Shown here piece by piece: positions 50,247 through 59,312 of a stretch of 60,891 bases of DNA. Numbering within the stretch: position 1 is the stretch's first letter; each line of letters begins with the position of its first letter. The stretch spans positions 1-60,891 of the forward strand of contig DVFW01000031.1 in NCBI GenBank assembly GCA_018713055.1, in the 5' to 3' direction. The notes below the pieces were generated by a model, which made no database searches, was not told where the DNA came from, and was given only the letters and a program-made list of their open reading frames with translations. The stretch is from Scatavimonas merdigallinarum. GTDB lineage: Bacteria; Bacillota; Clostridia; Oscillospirales; Acutalibacteraceae. The position numbers and the translations under genes are program-made.

Positions 50247-51122
50247 TCAAGACTTTTTTAAATGTGCAAATCCTTCGCCGGTAATTTCCCCCGCCTCACC
50301 TACAATAATAAAAGCTTTGGGATCTATTTTTCTTACCAGCTCGTACGTTTTATAAACCTCATTGCGGCGCAGCGCACAGAGCAGGATTTCGCTCTCTTCA
50401 TTGCTGTAGCCGCCCGTAGCCCTGATTTTGGTCAGGCCGCGGCTGATCCCCGTTAAAATGGCCTTTGCGATTTCTTCATTTTTACCGGAAATGATAAACA
50501 TCATTTTTCCGGCTCCCAGACTGGTGCCATAAATAAGCATATCGATCAGCCTTGTGCTGACAAAAATACTGATCACAGCGTATAGCGGGCTTTCCAGATT
50601 GCCATAGACCAATGCCGCCGCCGCAATGACAAGCATGTCGGTCAGCAAAATCAGCTTGCCCATTGAAAGCGCTGGATGCCGCCTGTTCAAAAGTCTCGCG
50701 ATAATATCCGTACCGCCTGTGGTACCGCCCCGTATAAAAACAAGCGCCAACCCCGCACCGGAAAAAATACCGCCGAAAAGGCTTGCAAGCATTTTATCGC
50801 CCGTATAGGCCGGCACAAAGGGCGCCAGAAGGTCGATCATGACAGATACCAGTACGGTGGACACAACCGTTTTGCCGAGAAATTTCCAGCCGAACTCGAT
50901 TGCGCCCCAAAGGAAAAGCGGAATATTCAAAATAAGCACCGCCGTACCGATGGGCATGCCAAACAAAAAGTTTAACAGCGTACCAATACCGGTCAGCCCC
51001 CCGGGTGCAATATTGTTAGGCGCGGTAAAAACATCTACCGACAGTGCATACAAAATGCTGCCCGCCAAAAAGAAAATGCCGTCGAGCAGCAGGGACTTTC
51101 TGTTAAGCGCCGTTATATTCAT
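50247..51122 (-). CDS. YitT/DUF2179 membrane protein
   Basis: The 291-residue protein starts six bases after GGAGG. Five or six helices (about 10-200) with DVFTAPNNIAPGGLTGIGT and FIRGGTTGGTDIIARL precede a cytosolic DUF2179 domain (about 210-291) with GYSNEESEILLCALRRNEV. It is common in Firmicutes. The exact role is not known, and the C-terminal domain may bind a nucleotide or small ligand. Confidence 0.9.
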   Translation of the reverse strand: MNITALNRKSLLLDGIFFLAGSILYALSVDVFTAPNNIAPGGLTGIGTLLNFLFGMPIGTAVLILNIPLFLWGAIEFGWKFLGKTVVSTVLVSVMIDLLAPFVPAYTGDKMLASLFGGIFSGAGLALVFIRGGTTGGTDIIARLLNRRHPALSMGKLILLTDMLVIAAAALVYGNLESPLYAVISIFVSTRLIDMLIYGTSLGAGKMMFIISGKNEEIAKAILTGISRGLTKIRATGGYSNEESEILLCALRRNEVYKTYELVRKIDPKAFIIVGEAGEITGEGFAHLKKS

Positions 51123-51157
51123 GCAATAACCTCCAGTCTGAATTTAGAAACGCGTAC

Positions 51158-51193
51158 AGAAAGCGCGCCGCATAGAAAAGCGGCGCGCTTTCT
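51158..51193. terminator. terminator after mrnC
   Basis: AGAAAGCGCGCCGC (51158-51171) pairs perfectly with GCGGCGCGCTTTCT (51180-51193). Confidence 0.82.
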
Positions 51194-51255
51194 GCGTGCT
51201 TCCATACTTCCTACCTATATTTTACAGTGTATAACGGCATTTATGTACAGCATTA

Positions 51256-51642
51256 TCAAATTGACAGCAGGGAGAACAGCTCCCTTAAACGTTTAATCCG
51301 CCCCTGCAGGTATAAATAGCCCCAAAGCGCTTCCAAACCCGTTGCAGTGTGGTAATCTGCGGTGCTCGCGCTTTTGGGCGGGCGGCTGTGGGCGTTCCTG
51401 CCCCGTTTATAAACCGCCGTTTCCTCTTTCGTCAACACAGGCAAAAGCTTTCCCGCGTTTTGAGCCTGCGACCGGCAGCAAACCGCCTTTACCTTTTCCG
51501 CATTTAAAATACCTACCGGACTGTTCGCCCGGCAGACAAGTGTTTCCCGCACCATCAGGTCGAACACCCCGTCGCCGATAAACGCAAGCGTTAAAGGGCT
51601 GTACTGGCTGGGATCGCACGCCGTATTTAAAAGTCTTTCCAT
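51256..51642 (-). CDS. mrnC: Mini-ribonuclease 3
   Basis: The 128-residue protein has an RNase III-like core without a double-strand RNA-binding domain: TLAFIGDGVFDLMVRE and TGLEALWGYLYLQG. The catalytic Asp and Glu residues are in place. It matures 23S rRNA in Firmicutes. CGGAGG precedes its ATG. It follows obg by 24 bases, so it is co-transcribed. Confidence 0.93.
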   Translation of the reverse strand: MERLLNTACDPSQYSPLTLAFIGDGVFDLMVRETLVCRANSPVGILNAEKVKAVCCRSQAQNAGKLLPVLTKEETAVYKRGRNAHSRPPKSASTADYHTATGLEALWGYLYLQGRIKRLRELFSLLSI

Positions 51643-51666
51643 TTTTGTTCCTCCGCTTTGCAGGAT

Positions 51667-52938
51667 CTATTCGACAAAATCAAAATCCAGGTCGTAAATT
51701 GAAACCGTATCACCCTCCTGAACGCCGGCCTGCCGCAGTGCGTCGATCACACCCGCATTGATCAGTACGCGTTGAAAATACTGCAGGGATTCATAATCGT
51801 CAAAGTTTACGCTGCGCATTATGTTTAACAGCCATTTTCCCTCTACGACATAAATACCGTCCACAACCCGGACAGTCACCTCGCGCCTTTCTATTTCCTC
51901 TGCCCGCTCCACGGGAACAGGTTCCGCCGCATAACGGACAATCGGCGGCAGCTTGCTTAGGCTTTCGTAAATTTTATTTAAAAGTTCGTCTACACCGTGG
52001 CGGATTGGCGCCATAATCGGAAAAAAAGCATAGCCTTTTTCTTCTGTAAAACGCCGGAATTCTTCAATCTGCTCGTCGGTTGCAAGATCACATTTATTGC
52101 CTGCCACCAACATCGGGCGCTTTGCAAGCTCCGGATTAAAGGCCGCAAGCTCATGATTGATAATTGCAAAATCCTCTTTTGGGTCGCGTCCCTCGCTGCC
52201 TGCAATATCCACCATATGCACCAGCAGCCTGCAGCGCTCTACATGGCGCAAAAACTGGTGTCCCAGACCCACGCCCTGGTTTGCATCCTGAATCAGCCCG
52301 GGAATATCGGCCATTACAAAAGAGGCGCCGTCCCCCATTCTGACCACGCCGAGCACTGGCGTAATGGTTGTAAAATGGTAATCTGCAATCACTGGTTTCG
52401 CTTCGCTGACCACTGAAATCAGTGAGCTCTTGCCCACGTTCGGAAACCCGACCAGCCCAACGTCGGCTAAAAGTTTAAGCTCCAGCTGCACGTCAAATTC
52501 TTCGCCGGGCAGGCCGGGCTTTGCAAAACGCGGCGCCTGCCTTGTGGGCGTTGCAAAATGGATATTTCCCCAGCCGCCGTTGCCGCCGCGCGCTACGATC
52601 ACAGGCTCGTCGCCGGAAATATCCGCCATAATCCTCCCGGTTTGCAGTTCCCTGACGACGGTTCCCCTGGGAACACGGATTACAAGATCCGGCGCGCTCT
52701 TTCCGCTGCGGCGGGCGGCTCTGCCATTTTCGCCCTTTTGCGCCAGATATTTTCTTTTATAGCGGAAATCGGCCAGTGTGGAAAGATTGTCGTCGGCTGC
52801 AAAGACAACGTTGCCTCCCCTGCCGCCGTCACCGCCGTCGGGCCCGCCAGCCGCCACATATTTTTCCCTGTGAAACGAAACGTGGCCATCGCCGCCGTCG
52901 CCCGCTTTTATATAAATTTTCGCCGCGTCTACAAACAT
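51667..52938 (-). CDS. obgE: Obg GTPase
   Basis: The 423-residue protein has a Gly-rich Obg fold (HVSFHREKYVAAGGPDGGDG). The GTPase domain has GFPNVGKSSLI, DIPGLIQDA and NKCDLA, and the C-terminal OCT domain ends in DLDFDFVE. It is an essential ribosome-assembly and stress GTPase. AAGGAA is seven bases before ATG. It is downstream of the small DUF6483-like gene. Confidence 0.96.
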   Translation of the reverse strand: MFVDAAKIYIKAGDGGDGHVSFHREKYVAAGGPDGGDGGRGGNVVFAADDNLSTLADFRYKRKYLAQKGENGRAARRSGKSAPDLVIRVPRGTVVRELQTGRIMADISGDEPVIVARGGNGGWGNIHFATPTRQAPRFAKPGLPGEEFDVQLELKLLADVGLVGFPNVGKSSLISVVSEAKPVIADYHFTTITPVLGVVRMGDGASFVMADIPGLIQDANQGVGLGHQFLRHVERCRLLVHMVDIAGSEGRDPKEDFAIINHELAAFNPELAKRPMLVAGNKCDLATDEQIEEFRRFTEEKGYAFFPIMAPIRHGVDELLNKIYESLSKLPPIVRYAAEPVPVERAEEIERREVTVRVVDGIYVVEGKWLLNIMRSVNFDDYESLQYFQRVLINAGVIDALRQAGVQEGDTVSIYDLDFDFVE

Positions 52939-52959
52939 TGTATTCCTTCCCTTTTCCTT

Positions 52960-53331
52960 TTAAATATCTGCAATTCCGTAAAGCGCGCGGACTTCCATAA
53001 GCCCTTCTTTTACCTCTTCGCGTGAAAAGCCGTGTGCTTCCAGATATTCGTCTGTCAGATTGTTAAGCTGGCTGTAAAAATCAATGGCAATTTCAAGGTA
53101 TTCCAGGTTTTCTCCGCGGTTTATACGTTCAAACAGCAGGTTTTCCGCCTGATTAAGCCTGCCCTGCCGGAGCAGCGTTTTCAGCTCCAGGTATAAAAGC
53201 CCTTCATCGGTAATATTGCCGTTTTCGTCTGTGATAACCTCATAAATGGTGGTTTCCTTATTAAAAAGCAATTTTGCAAGAAAGCGGCCAATCTCTTCAA
53301 CCTGGCGCATGGCCCAGTCGTTTTGAAACAT
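52960..53331 (-). CDS. DUF6483-like small protein
   Basis: ATG at 53331 is six bases after GAGGTG, giving 123 residues; 18 extra upstream residues have no site. All-helical, with MRQVEEIGRFLAKLLFNKET, LYLELKTLLRQGRLNQAENL and a Tyr-rich middle. This small clostridial family is often next to obg or rRNA-related genes. Function unknown. Confidence 0.8.
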   Translation of the reverse strand: MFQNDWAMRQVEEIGRFLAKLLFNKETTIYEVITDENGNITDEGLLYLELKTLLRQGRLNQAENLLFERINRGENLEYLEIAIDFYSQLNNLTDEYLEAHGFSREEVKEGLMEVRALYGIADI

Positions 53332-53435
53332 ATATACACCTCGCTTTCTGAAAGGGAAAACGCAGGCGTTCGCCCTTTTTGGCAACTCGCGGCAAAAGCA
53401 GGCATACAGCCAGCAAATTTGCCCTGTAAAAAAAC

Positions 53436-53457
53436 AAGGGCGGAAATCCCGCCCTTT
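53436..53457 (-). terminator. terminator of the L21–Prp–L27 operon
   Basis: AAGGGCGG pairs with CCGCCCTT, followed on the minus strand by GTTTTTTTAC. Confidence 0.82.
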
Positions 53458-53488
53458 GATCGCTATAAAAGCGTATTGCGCAAACAGC

Positions 53489-53770
53489 TTACTGCTCGTT
53501 GTATACGCTTACACGTTTGCGGTCGCGTCCCACACGTTCAAAGTGAACCGTACCATCCACAAGTGCGAACAGTGTGTCGTCAGAGCCTCTGCCGACGTTA
53601 TTGCCGGGATGAATATGCGTGCCGCGCTGCTTAACAAGAATATTGCCGGCAAGCACAAACTGCCCGTCTGCACGCTTTACGCCAAGACGTTTGGATTCTG
53701 AATCGCGCCCGTTTTTGGTCGAACCCATTCCCTTTTTATGTGCGAACAACTGAATGTTGATTTTAATCAT
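53489..53770 (-). CDS. rpmA: ribosomal protein L27, with cleavable N-terminus
   Basis: The 93-residue protein starts MIKINIQLF before the AHKKGMGSTKNGRDSESKRL core. In Firmicutes the first nine residues are cut by the Prp protease before assembly, and the prp gene lies just upstream. The core has VKRADGQFVLAGNILVKQRG and GNNVGRGSDDTLFAL. The N-terminus of the mature protein reaches the peptidyl-transferase centre. Confidence 0.97.
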   Translation of the reverse strand: MIKINIQLFAHKKGMGSTKNGRDSESKRLGVKRADGQFVLAGNILVKQRGTHIHPGNNVGRGSDDTLFALVDGTVHFERVGRDRKRVSVYNEQ

Positions 53771-53774
53771 GACC

Positions 53775-54095
53775 TTACACCTCCGTATAATTTACACTGA
53801 TATAATCCGGATACTGCTCTTCCAAAGAGAGCATATGCAATTTAAAACCTGAGAAAACATCCCTGCACTGCCGCGCGTCCTTTGGCAACACCATAAAACG
53901 AAGATCGCCGTCTTTTACGGACACCTGAGCCGGTACATGCAGTACCTCTGTCACGGTGTTTGCCGCCATCAGCGCCGCGGAACTCACCGCCGCGCAGACA
54001 ATATCCTCGCCGCTTTCCGCATAGCCCGAATGCCCCTGCACCCGAAAGCCCAAAAGCACGCCGTCGTCTGCCGTATAGAAAACCGCGCAAACCAT
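53775..54095 (-). CDS. prp: Prp, L27-processing cysteine protease
   Basis: The 106-residue protein has the active His in GHSGYAESGEDI and the active Cys in VCAAVSSAAL, spaced as in Prp (YsxB). It lies between L21 and L27, four bases before the L27 start. Its substrate in the same operon carries the matching cut site. Confidence 0.93.
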   Translation of the reverse strand: MVCAVFYTADDGVLLGFRVQGHSGYAESGEDIVCAAVSSAALMAANTVTEVLHVPAQVSVKDGDLRFMVLPKDARQCRDVFSGFKLHMLSLEEQYPDYISVNYTEV

Positions 54096-54100
54096 AGTTG

Positions 54101-54406
54101 TCAGGAAAGACTCTGAATTTCAACCTTTGTATAAGGCTGCCTGTGGCCCATCTTTCTCTTCTGGCCCTTTTTGGGTTTGTAAGTGGAAACAACAATTTTC
54201 TTTCCCTTGCCGTTTTTTACAACCTTGCCCGTAACCTTTGCCCCTTCTATATAGGGAGTTCCTGTCTGCAGGCCGTTTTCCGTTGCCAGGGCGACCACTT
54301 TAAAATCGACCGTATCTTCTTCTTTTGCCGCAAGCTTTTCCACGTAGATTACGTCGCCGCTTTCCACCTTGTACTGCTTGCCGCCTGTTTCAATAATTGC
54401 GTACAT
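54101..54406 (-). CDS. rplU: ribosomal protein L21
   Basis: The 101-residue L21 starts MYAIIETGGKQYKV and ends KGQKRKMGHRQPYTKVEI. ATG at 54406 fits the family better than the upstream ATG at 54421. It begins the L21–Prp–L27 operon. Confidence 0.96.
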   Translation of the reverse strand: MYAIIETGGKQYKVESGDVIYVEKLAAKEEDTVDFKVVALATENGLQTGTPYIEGAKVTGKVVKNGKGKKIVVSTYKPKKGQKRKMGHRQPYTKVEIQSLS

Positions 54407-54524
54407 AGCTCTTTGTACCATTCCTTTTATTCAGACTCGCTACTGACCGGGCGGAGCTGCGCTCACTTTACCTGCCCGCAATAAGCGGCTATAACATTGT
54501 AGCATACGGCAAATGGGTTGTCAA
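54407..54524 (-). promoter_or_regulatory. L21 operon promoter and structured leader
   Basis: On the minus strand TTGACA (54524-54519), a 17-base spacer and TACAAT (54501-54496). The 80-base leader can pair GCGGGC with GCCCGG around a loop. This is the place of the L21 leader in other Firmicutes, which may bind L21 and repress the operon. The leader call is by position only. Confidence 0.55.
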
Positions 54525-54591
54525 TGCAAAATTTTTTCTATAAGCTTGCTTTGACTTTATTGTTGACAGTAAAGGTGAGGCATACAATTGT

Positions 54592-54757
54592 CTGACAAAA
54601 AAGTTGGGTCGGCCGTTTTCTCAAAACCCAAAGTCTGTTAAGCTGACTGTACGCGTAGACGCTGAAAAGCAGGCATTTCAGATAGCCGTTGCGCACGCAA
54701 AACAGCAGGAGGGCCGGCGGTGTAAGGGATGCGATCCGCGACAGCGTTGCAATTTAA
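54592..54757 (+). pseudogene. ribbon-helix-helix (CopG/Arc-like) DNA-binding protein, frameshifted
   Basis: The first frame reads TKKLGRPFSQNPKSVKLTV followed by RVDAEKQAFQIAVAHAKQQ. This is the usual start of short RHH proteins (GRP-motif, then LTVRVDAE). Near 54705-54720 the frame slips, and the next frame gives GGVRDAIRDSVAI before TAA 54755-54757. The expected start codon is a CTG (54592) rather than ATG or TTG. A dead antitoxin- or element-type regulator is likely. Confidence 0.55.
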
Positions 54758-54822
54758 AAATGGCTGGACATGCTTGCCTGAACACAGCTAAACCAGTATA
54801 TACAAATATATACAAACGCACA

Positions 54823-54852
54823 GCAGGGTGTAAAGTTTTCTTTACACCCTGC
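54823..54852 (+). terminator. rho-independent terminator
   Basis: GCAGGGTGTAAAG (54823-54835) and CTTTACACCCTGC (54840-54852) form a perfect 13-bp stem, then CGCTTATTTTTTG. Confidence 0.88.
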
Positions 54853-54971
54853 CGCTTATTTTTTGCCCGGTTAATTCGAACCGTTTTCTCTCTTTTATAT
54901 TGGAAGGTTTTGTGGTATACTAATATACAAACATAATTTTCCACTTATATTTTGAAAGGAATGTACCGGCC

Positions 54972-56243
54972 ATGAATACAGTTACCAGACAAAGAATTGC
55001 AAACGGCGTGTACTTTAACGCGGTGGACGACACACGGTTTAAAACGGGGCGCATCAGCGTAACCATGTTTACGCCGCTTTTGAAAGACGCGGCAGCGGCT
55101 AATGCTTTACTGCCGCAGGTGCTTGCGCGCAGTTGTGAAAAATACCCGGATTTTATCAGCTTAAATTCCCGCTTGAACGCTTTGTACGGCGCGTCTGTTG
55201 CAGCGTTTTGTAGAAAAATGGGAGAAAACCAGGCGCTTACCATATCGGCCGCAGGCCTGGACGACCGCTTTACCATGGGAGGAGAACGCGTTTCTATTGA
55301 ACTGACTGCACTTTTATGCGAAATGCTTTTCAGGCCCAAACTTGAAAACGGTATTTTTTGCCGGGAGGACGTAGAGCAGGAGCGCCGTCAGATGATTGAT
55401 ATGATTGATGCAGAATATAATGACAAACGCACCTATGCTCTTGGCCGCTGCATAGAGGTGATGTGCGCAGACGAAACGTTTGGAACCAAGCGCTACGGCA
55501 CAAAGCAGCAGGTGCAGGCGCTTTCTGCAAAAGCTGTATACAGCGCCTGGAAGCGTGTACTGCAAACGGCAAGGGTGGAAATTATGGCTATCGGATCTTT
55601 TGATAAGCAGGCAGCCTGCGCCATGTTTGAAAAAGCGTTTGCAGGGGTAGACAGAGCGCCTGTACAGACGCAGACGCAGGTTGTCCGTACGGTAAAAGAA
55701 GTAAAAACGGAAACAGAAAAAATGGACGTTGCCCAATCCAAGCTTGTGATGGCCTTCAGAAGCGGTATTGCAGAACCGGATTCAGATGTAATGGCCGCAC
55801 GCTTGATGTGCGCAGTGTTGGGCGGAACACCGCATTCCAAATTTTTTCTGAATGTGCGGGAAAAATACAGCCTGTGCTACTATTGCGCTGCGCGTTTTGA
55901 CCGCAATAAAGGGATTATTACCGTAGAGTCCGGCGTAGAGAACGAAAATATTGAAAAAGCAAGGAAAGAGATAGAAAACCAGATTCGCCTATTACAAAAC
56001 GGCGAACTTTCCGATTTTGAAATGCAGGCCACAAAAATGAGCGTTGTAAACAGCTTTCAGACCATGGCGGATTCCGTAAGTGGGACAGAAGCCTGGTATA
56101 TTTCGCAAATGCTGGACCGCCATGTACTGACGCCGCAGCAGGCCGCAGAAAAGATCAACGCGCTCACCACGCGACAGGTGATAGACGCGGCAAAAAAAAT
56201 GGCGCTTGACACCGTGTATATCCTTACAGGTGGAAAGGATTAA
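54972..56243 (+). CDS. M16-family peptidase homologue, inactive subunit (YfmF-like)
   Basis: The 423-residue protein has the M16 fold: two alpha/beta halves with LNSRLNALYGASVAAF and YSLCYYCAARFDRNKG. The catalytic HxxEH motif is absent, so it should be the non-catalytic partner, as YfmF is to YfmH. It is followed at 34 bases by an active M16 gene. The two probably form a dimer that degrades or processes peptides; the substrate is unknown. Confidence 0.85.
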   Translation: MNTVTRQRIANGVYFNAVDDTRFKTGRISVTMFTPLLKDAAAANALLPQVLARSCEKYPDFISLNSRLNALYGASVAAFCRKMGENQALTISAAGLDDRFTMGGERVSIELTALLCEMLFRPKLENGIFCREDVEQERRQMIDMIDAEYNDKRTYALGRCIEVMCADETFGTKRYGTKQQVQALSAKAVYSAWKRVLQTARVEIMAIGSFDKQAACAMFEKAFAGVDRAPVQTQTQVVRTVKEVKTETEKMDVAQSKLVMAFRSGIAEPDSDVMAARLMCAVLGGTPHSKFFLNVREKYSLCYYCAARFDRNKGIITVESGVENENIEKARKEIENQIRLLQNGELSDFEMQATKMSVVNSFQTMADSVSGTEAWYISQMLDRHVLTPQQAAEKINALTTRQVIDAAKKMALDTVYILTGGKD

Positions 56244-56277
56244 ACGCTGCGTTTTAAAAAAGAAAGGAGAATTTGCC

Positions 56278-57552
56278 ATGCCCTTTACACAAATACAAAG
56301 TAAAACGCTGCAGGACAGCTATTATAAATTACAGCATAAAACGGGGCTTACCATTTATGTTTACCCAAAGGAAGGGTACAGCTCCACTTATGCGATCTTC
56401 GGCACAAAATACGGTTCTGTAAACCGAATTTTTTCTGTGGACCATCAGGAAAAAATTACCGTACCGGACGGGATTGCGCATTATCTGGAGCATAAGCTTT
56501 TCGAAAGCGAGGATGGAGACGCGTTTTCCCGTTATGCAAAAACGGGCGCTTCAGCAAACGCGTATACTTCATTTGACAAAACGTGTTATCTGTTTTCCTG
56601 TACACAAAATTTTGAACAGTCGCTGGAGATTCTGCTGGATTTTGTGCAGACGCCGTATTTTACACCCCAGACGGTTCAAAAGGAACAGGGAATCATCGGA
56701 CAAGAGATTAAAATGTACGACGATTCGCCCGACTGGCGCGTCATGTTCAATCTGCTGGAGGCCATGTACCATAACCACCCTGTTAAAATCGACATTGCCG
56801 GTACAGTTGCCTCCATTGCAAATATTACGGCAGATACGCTTTACACCTGTTACAACAGCTTTTACAATTTAAATAATATGGTTTTGTGCGTGGCGGGCAA
56901 TGTATCGCCGCAAACGGTGGAAGAAATTGCAAACCGTCTTTTAAAGCCCTGCAAAAAACAGACGGTGCAGACGTTTTTCCCTGAGGAGCCATACGCGGTT
57001 GCGCGCGATTACGTGGAGCAAACGTTTCCCGTGCGCGTTCCGCTGTTTCAGTTGGGCTTTAAAGGAACAGCAGGCAACGCGCGCTGCACGGCAAAGGAAC
57101 TGGCGCAGACCGATATCCTGCTGTTCGCGCTGGCTTCCAATTCCTCTGCACTATACAGAGAGCTGATGGAGGAAAAACTGATCAATGCAACCTTTTGCCA
57201 TGAGTTTTTTGAAGGCCCTTCCTACAGCAGCATTATTTTCAGTGGGGAGTCGCGCGATCCCCAAAAAACAGCGCAGATTATCAAAAAGCATGTTGACCGC
57301 ATCTGTGAAAAAGGGGTTGATCCGCAAGCTTTTGAAACAGCAAAGAGAGCCGTTTACGGCGAAAGCGTCGGCATGCTCAACAGCACCGACGCCATTGCCA
57401 ATACGCTGACGGAATTTGCGTTTACAGGCCGGGAGCTTTTTAATTATATAGAAGAAATTGCACATGCAAAAAAAGAAGAGGTTGAACAGCGGTTTAAAGC
57501 ACAGCTCAACAGCAAAAATTCTGCTCTGTCGGTGGTTAAGGCAGAGGCCTGA
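56278..57552 (+). CDS. M16-family zinc peptidase, active subunit (YfmH-like)
   Basis: ATG at 56278 is seven bases after AAAGGAGA, giving 424 residues. The catalytic zinc motif is HYLEH (in GIAHYLEHKLFE) and the distal Glu lies in GIIGQEIKMYDD. The second half has FYNLNNMVLCVAGN. With the upstream inactive subunit it makes the YfmF/YfmH pair. It is cytosolic; both lack a signal peptide. Confidence 0.9.
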   Translation: MPFTQIQSKTLQDSYYKLQHKTGLTIYVYPKEGYSSTYAIFGTKYGSVNRIFSVDHQEKITVPDGIAHYLEHKLFESEDGDAFSRYAKTGASANAYTSFDKTCYLFSCTQNFEQSLEILLDFVQTPYFTPQTVQKEQGIIGQEIKMYDDSPDWRVMFNLLEAMYHNHPVKIDIAGTVASIANITADTLYTCYNSFYNLNNMVLCVAGNVSPQTVEEIANRLLKPCKKQTVQTFFPEEPYAVARDYVEQTFPVRVPLFQLGFKGTAGNARCTAKELAQTDILLFALASNSSALYRELMEEKLINATFCHEFFEGPSYSSIIFSGESRDPQKTAQIIKKHVDRICEKGVDPQAFETAKRAVYGESVGMLNSTDAIANTLTEFAFTGRELFNYIEEIAHAKKEEVEQRFKAQLNSKNSALSVVKAEA

Positions 57553-57562
57553 CGGCAGGCGC

Positions 57563-57594
57563 GCGCCCGGCTCCTGTCTTTTGCAGCCGGGCGC
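57563..57594 (+). terminator. rho-independent terminator after the M16 pair
   Basis: GCGCCCGGCT (57563-57572) pairs with AGCCGGGCGC (57585-57594), then TATTTTA. The lgt gene begins 27 bases later, so read-through may be needed for its expression. Confidence 0.75.
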
Positions 57595-57620
57595 TATTTT
57601 AGGAAAGGAAGAAAATCGGT

Positions 57621-58451
57621 ATGGACTATCATGTAAGCTTTCCCGGACTGGGGCTCGAATTTACGGTCAATCCCGTAGCATTTACCATTGGCGGCCTGAC
57701 TGTGCGCTGGTATGGAATCCTGATCGCACTGGGCCTTTGCCTTGCTGTGATATACGCCCTGTTTGCCTGCAAGCGTGTAGGTATTAAACAGGACAAGCTG
57801 CTCGACTGCGTACTTGTTGGCATTGTTACGGCCGTCATTGGCGCGCGTCTGTATTATGTAGCCTTTAAATGGGATGTATACAGCCAGAACCCAATCAGCA
57901 TTTTCTACATAAACGAGGGTGGGCTTGCCATTTACGGTGGGCTGATCGGCGGGCTGATCGGCGGGCTGATTGTCGCAAAAGTTTTAAAGGTCAATATACC
58001 CGGCCTGCTTGATATTGCCTGCCTGGGCTTTTTAATCGGACAGGGTATCGGGCGCTGGGGAAATTTTATGAACCAGGAGGCCTTTGGCACGCCCACAAAC
58101 CTGCCGTGGGGAATGCTCAGTGAAAACACCGGAGGCGTTACGGTGCATCCGTGTTTTTTATACGAGTCGCTGTGGTGCCTATTAGGCTTTGTGCTGCTAC
58201 ATTTTTTCAGCGTAAAGCTTAAAAAGTACGACGGCCAGATTTTCCTTTTGTACCTTGTGTGGTATGGATTTGAACGAATGATCGTGGAGGGTTTACGCAC
58301 AGACAGTTTGTACACGCCGTTTTTCGGCCTGCGCGTTTCGCAGGCGCTTTCGCTGGTGATTATGCTGGCCGGACTGGTGTGCCTGATTATAAATTATATA
58401 AGAAAGAAGGATACCATGGCGGTACCTTTAAAAAGAAAGGTAAAAAGGTGA
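57621..58451 (+). CDS. lgt: prolipoprotein diacylglyceryl transferase, canonical
   Basis: The 276-residue protein has seven helices. The Lgt signature is complete: IGRWGNFMNQEAFGTP with the essential Arg, and HPCFLYESLWCLLGF. The second Arg lies in GFERMIVEGLRTDSLY. It lipidates lipobox Cys on exported preproteins such as the lipoprotein encoded at 322. The paralogue at 27094 has a Cys-rich version of this motif. folD follows by six bases. Confidence 0.94.
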   Translation: MDYHVSFPGLGLEFTVNPVAFTIGGLTVRWYGILIALGLCLAVIYALFACKRVGIKQDKLLDCVLVGIVTAVIGARLYYVAFKWDVYSQNPISIFYINEGGLAIYGGLIGGLIGGLIVAKVLKVNIPGLLDIACLGFLIGQGIGRWGNFMNQEAFGTPTNLPWGMLSENTGGVTVHPCFLYESLWCLLGFVLLHFFSVKLKKYDGQIFLLYLVWYGFERMIVEGLRTDSLYTPFFGLRVSQALSLVIMLAGLVCLIINYIRKKDTMAVPLKRKVKR

Positions 58452-58457
58452 TGCGGT

Positions 58458-59312
58458 ATGGCAAAGATTATAGACGGTAAAGCCGTCGCACAAAGCGTAA
58501 AGGACGACGTGGCTGCGCAGACGCGCCAGTTGAAAGAAAAGGGGATCATCCCCGGTCTTGCGGTTGTCATTGTCGGCGATGACAGCGCCTCAAGAGTCTA
58601 TGTAAACAACAAAAAGAAAGCTTGCGCACAAGTGGGGTTTTATTCGGAGGAATACGCCCTGCCCGCGCAGACAACGCAGCAGGAGCTGCTGGAGCTTGTA
58701 AATACTTTGAATCACAAAAAGGATATCAACGGCATTCTGGTTCAACTGCCGTTGCCAAAGCATCTGGATGAAAAGTCCGTAATCGAAGCGATCGACCCGC
58801 AAAAGGACGTCGATGCGTTCCACGCGTCCAATGTCGGAAAAATCATGATTGGCGATTACCACTTCCTGCCTTGTACGCCCGCGGGCGTTATGGAGCTTTT
58901 AAAGTCGCAGAAGATCGACGTATGCGGCAAAAGCTGTGTGGTTATTGGCAGGAGCAACATTGTAGGCAAGCCCATGGCCATGCTTTTGCTGCATCAAAAC
59001 GGTACAGTCACCATCTGCCACAGCCGCACGCAGAACCTCAAAGAGATTTGCAGGAGTGCAGACATTCTGGTGGCGGCAGTTGGCGTTGCAAAATTTGTCA
59101 AGGCGGATATGGTCAAAAAAGGCGCGGTTGTGATTGACGTTGGCATGGACAGAGATGAAAACGGCAAGCTGTGCGGCGATGTGGACTTTGCACAGGTAGA
59201 GCCCGTGGCCTCTTACATTACGCCGGTTCCCGGCGGCGTAGGGCCTATGACGATTGCCATGCTGATGAAAAACACACTAATGGCGGCAAGGCTGCAAAAT
59301 GGTCTGGAATAA
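58458..59312 (+). CDS. folD: methylenetetrahydrofolate dehydrogenase/cyclohydrolase
   Basis: The 284-residue protein has VYVNNKKKACAQVGF, GILVQLPLPKHL, TPAGVMELL, VIGRSNIVGKPMAMLLL and the PVPGGVGPMTIAMLMKNT end. The catalytic Lys is in NKKKAC. It links one-carbon folates for purines and formyl-Met. It follows lgt by six bases. Confidence 0.96.
   Translation: MAKIIDGKAVAQSVKDDVAAQTRQLKEKGIIPGLAVVIVGDDSASRVYVNNKKKACAQVGFYSEEYALPAQTTQQELLELVNTLNHKKDINGILVQLPLPKHLDEKSVIEAIDPQKDVDAFHASNVGKIMIGDYHFLPCTPAGVMELLKSQKIDVCGKSCVVIGRSNIVGKPMAMLLLHQNGTVTICHSRTQNLKEICRSADILVAAVGVAKFVKADMVKKGAVVIDVGMDRDENGKLCGDVDFAQVEPVASYITPVPGGVGPMTIAMLMKNTLMAARLQNGLE

Larger units (their letters stand above)
54525..54971. 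other. 447-bp region with a broken RHH gene and a terminator
   Basis: It holds the ribbon-helix-helix remnant at 54592-54757 and a strong terminator at 54823-54852. Nothing else is credible. Confidence 0.55.

Noticed and set aside
54855..54880. TTCGAACC-like block as a tRNA
   Set aside because: No acceptor stem or anticodon arm can be folded around it.
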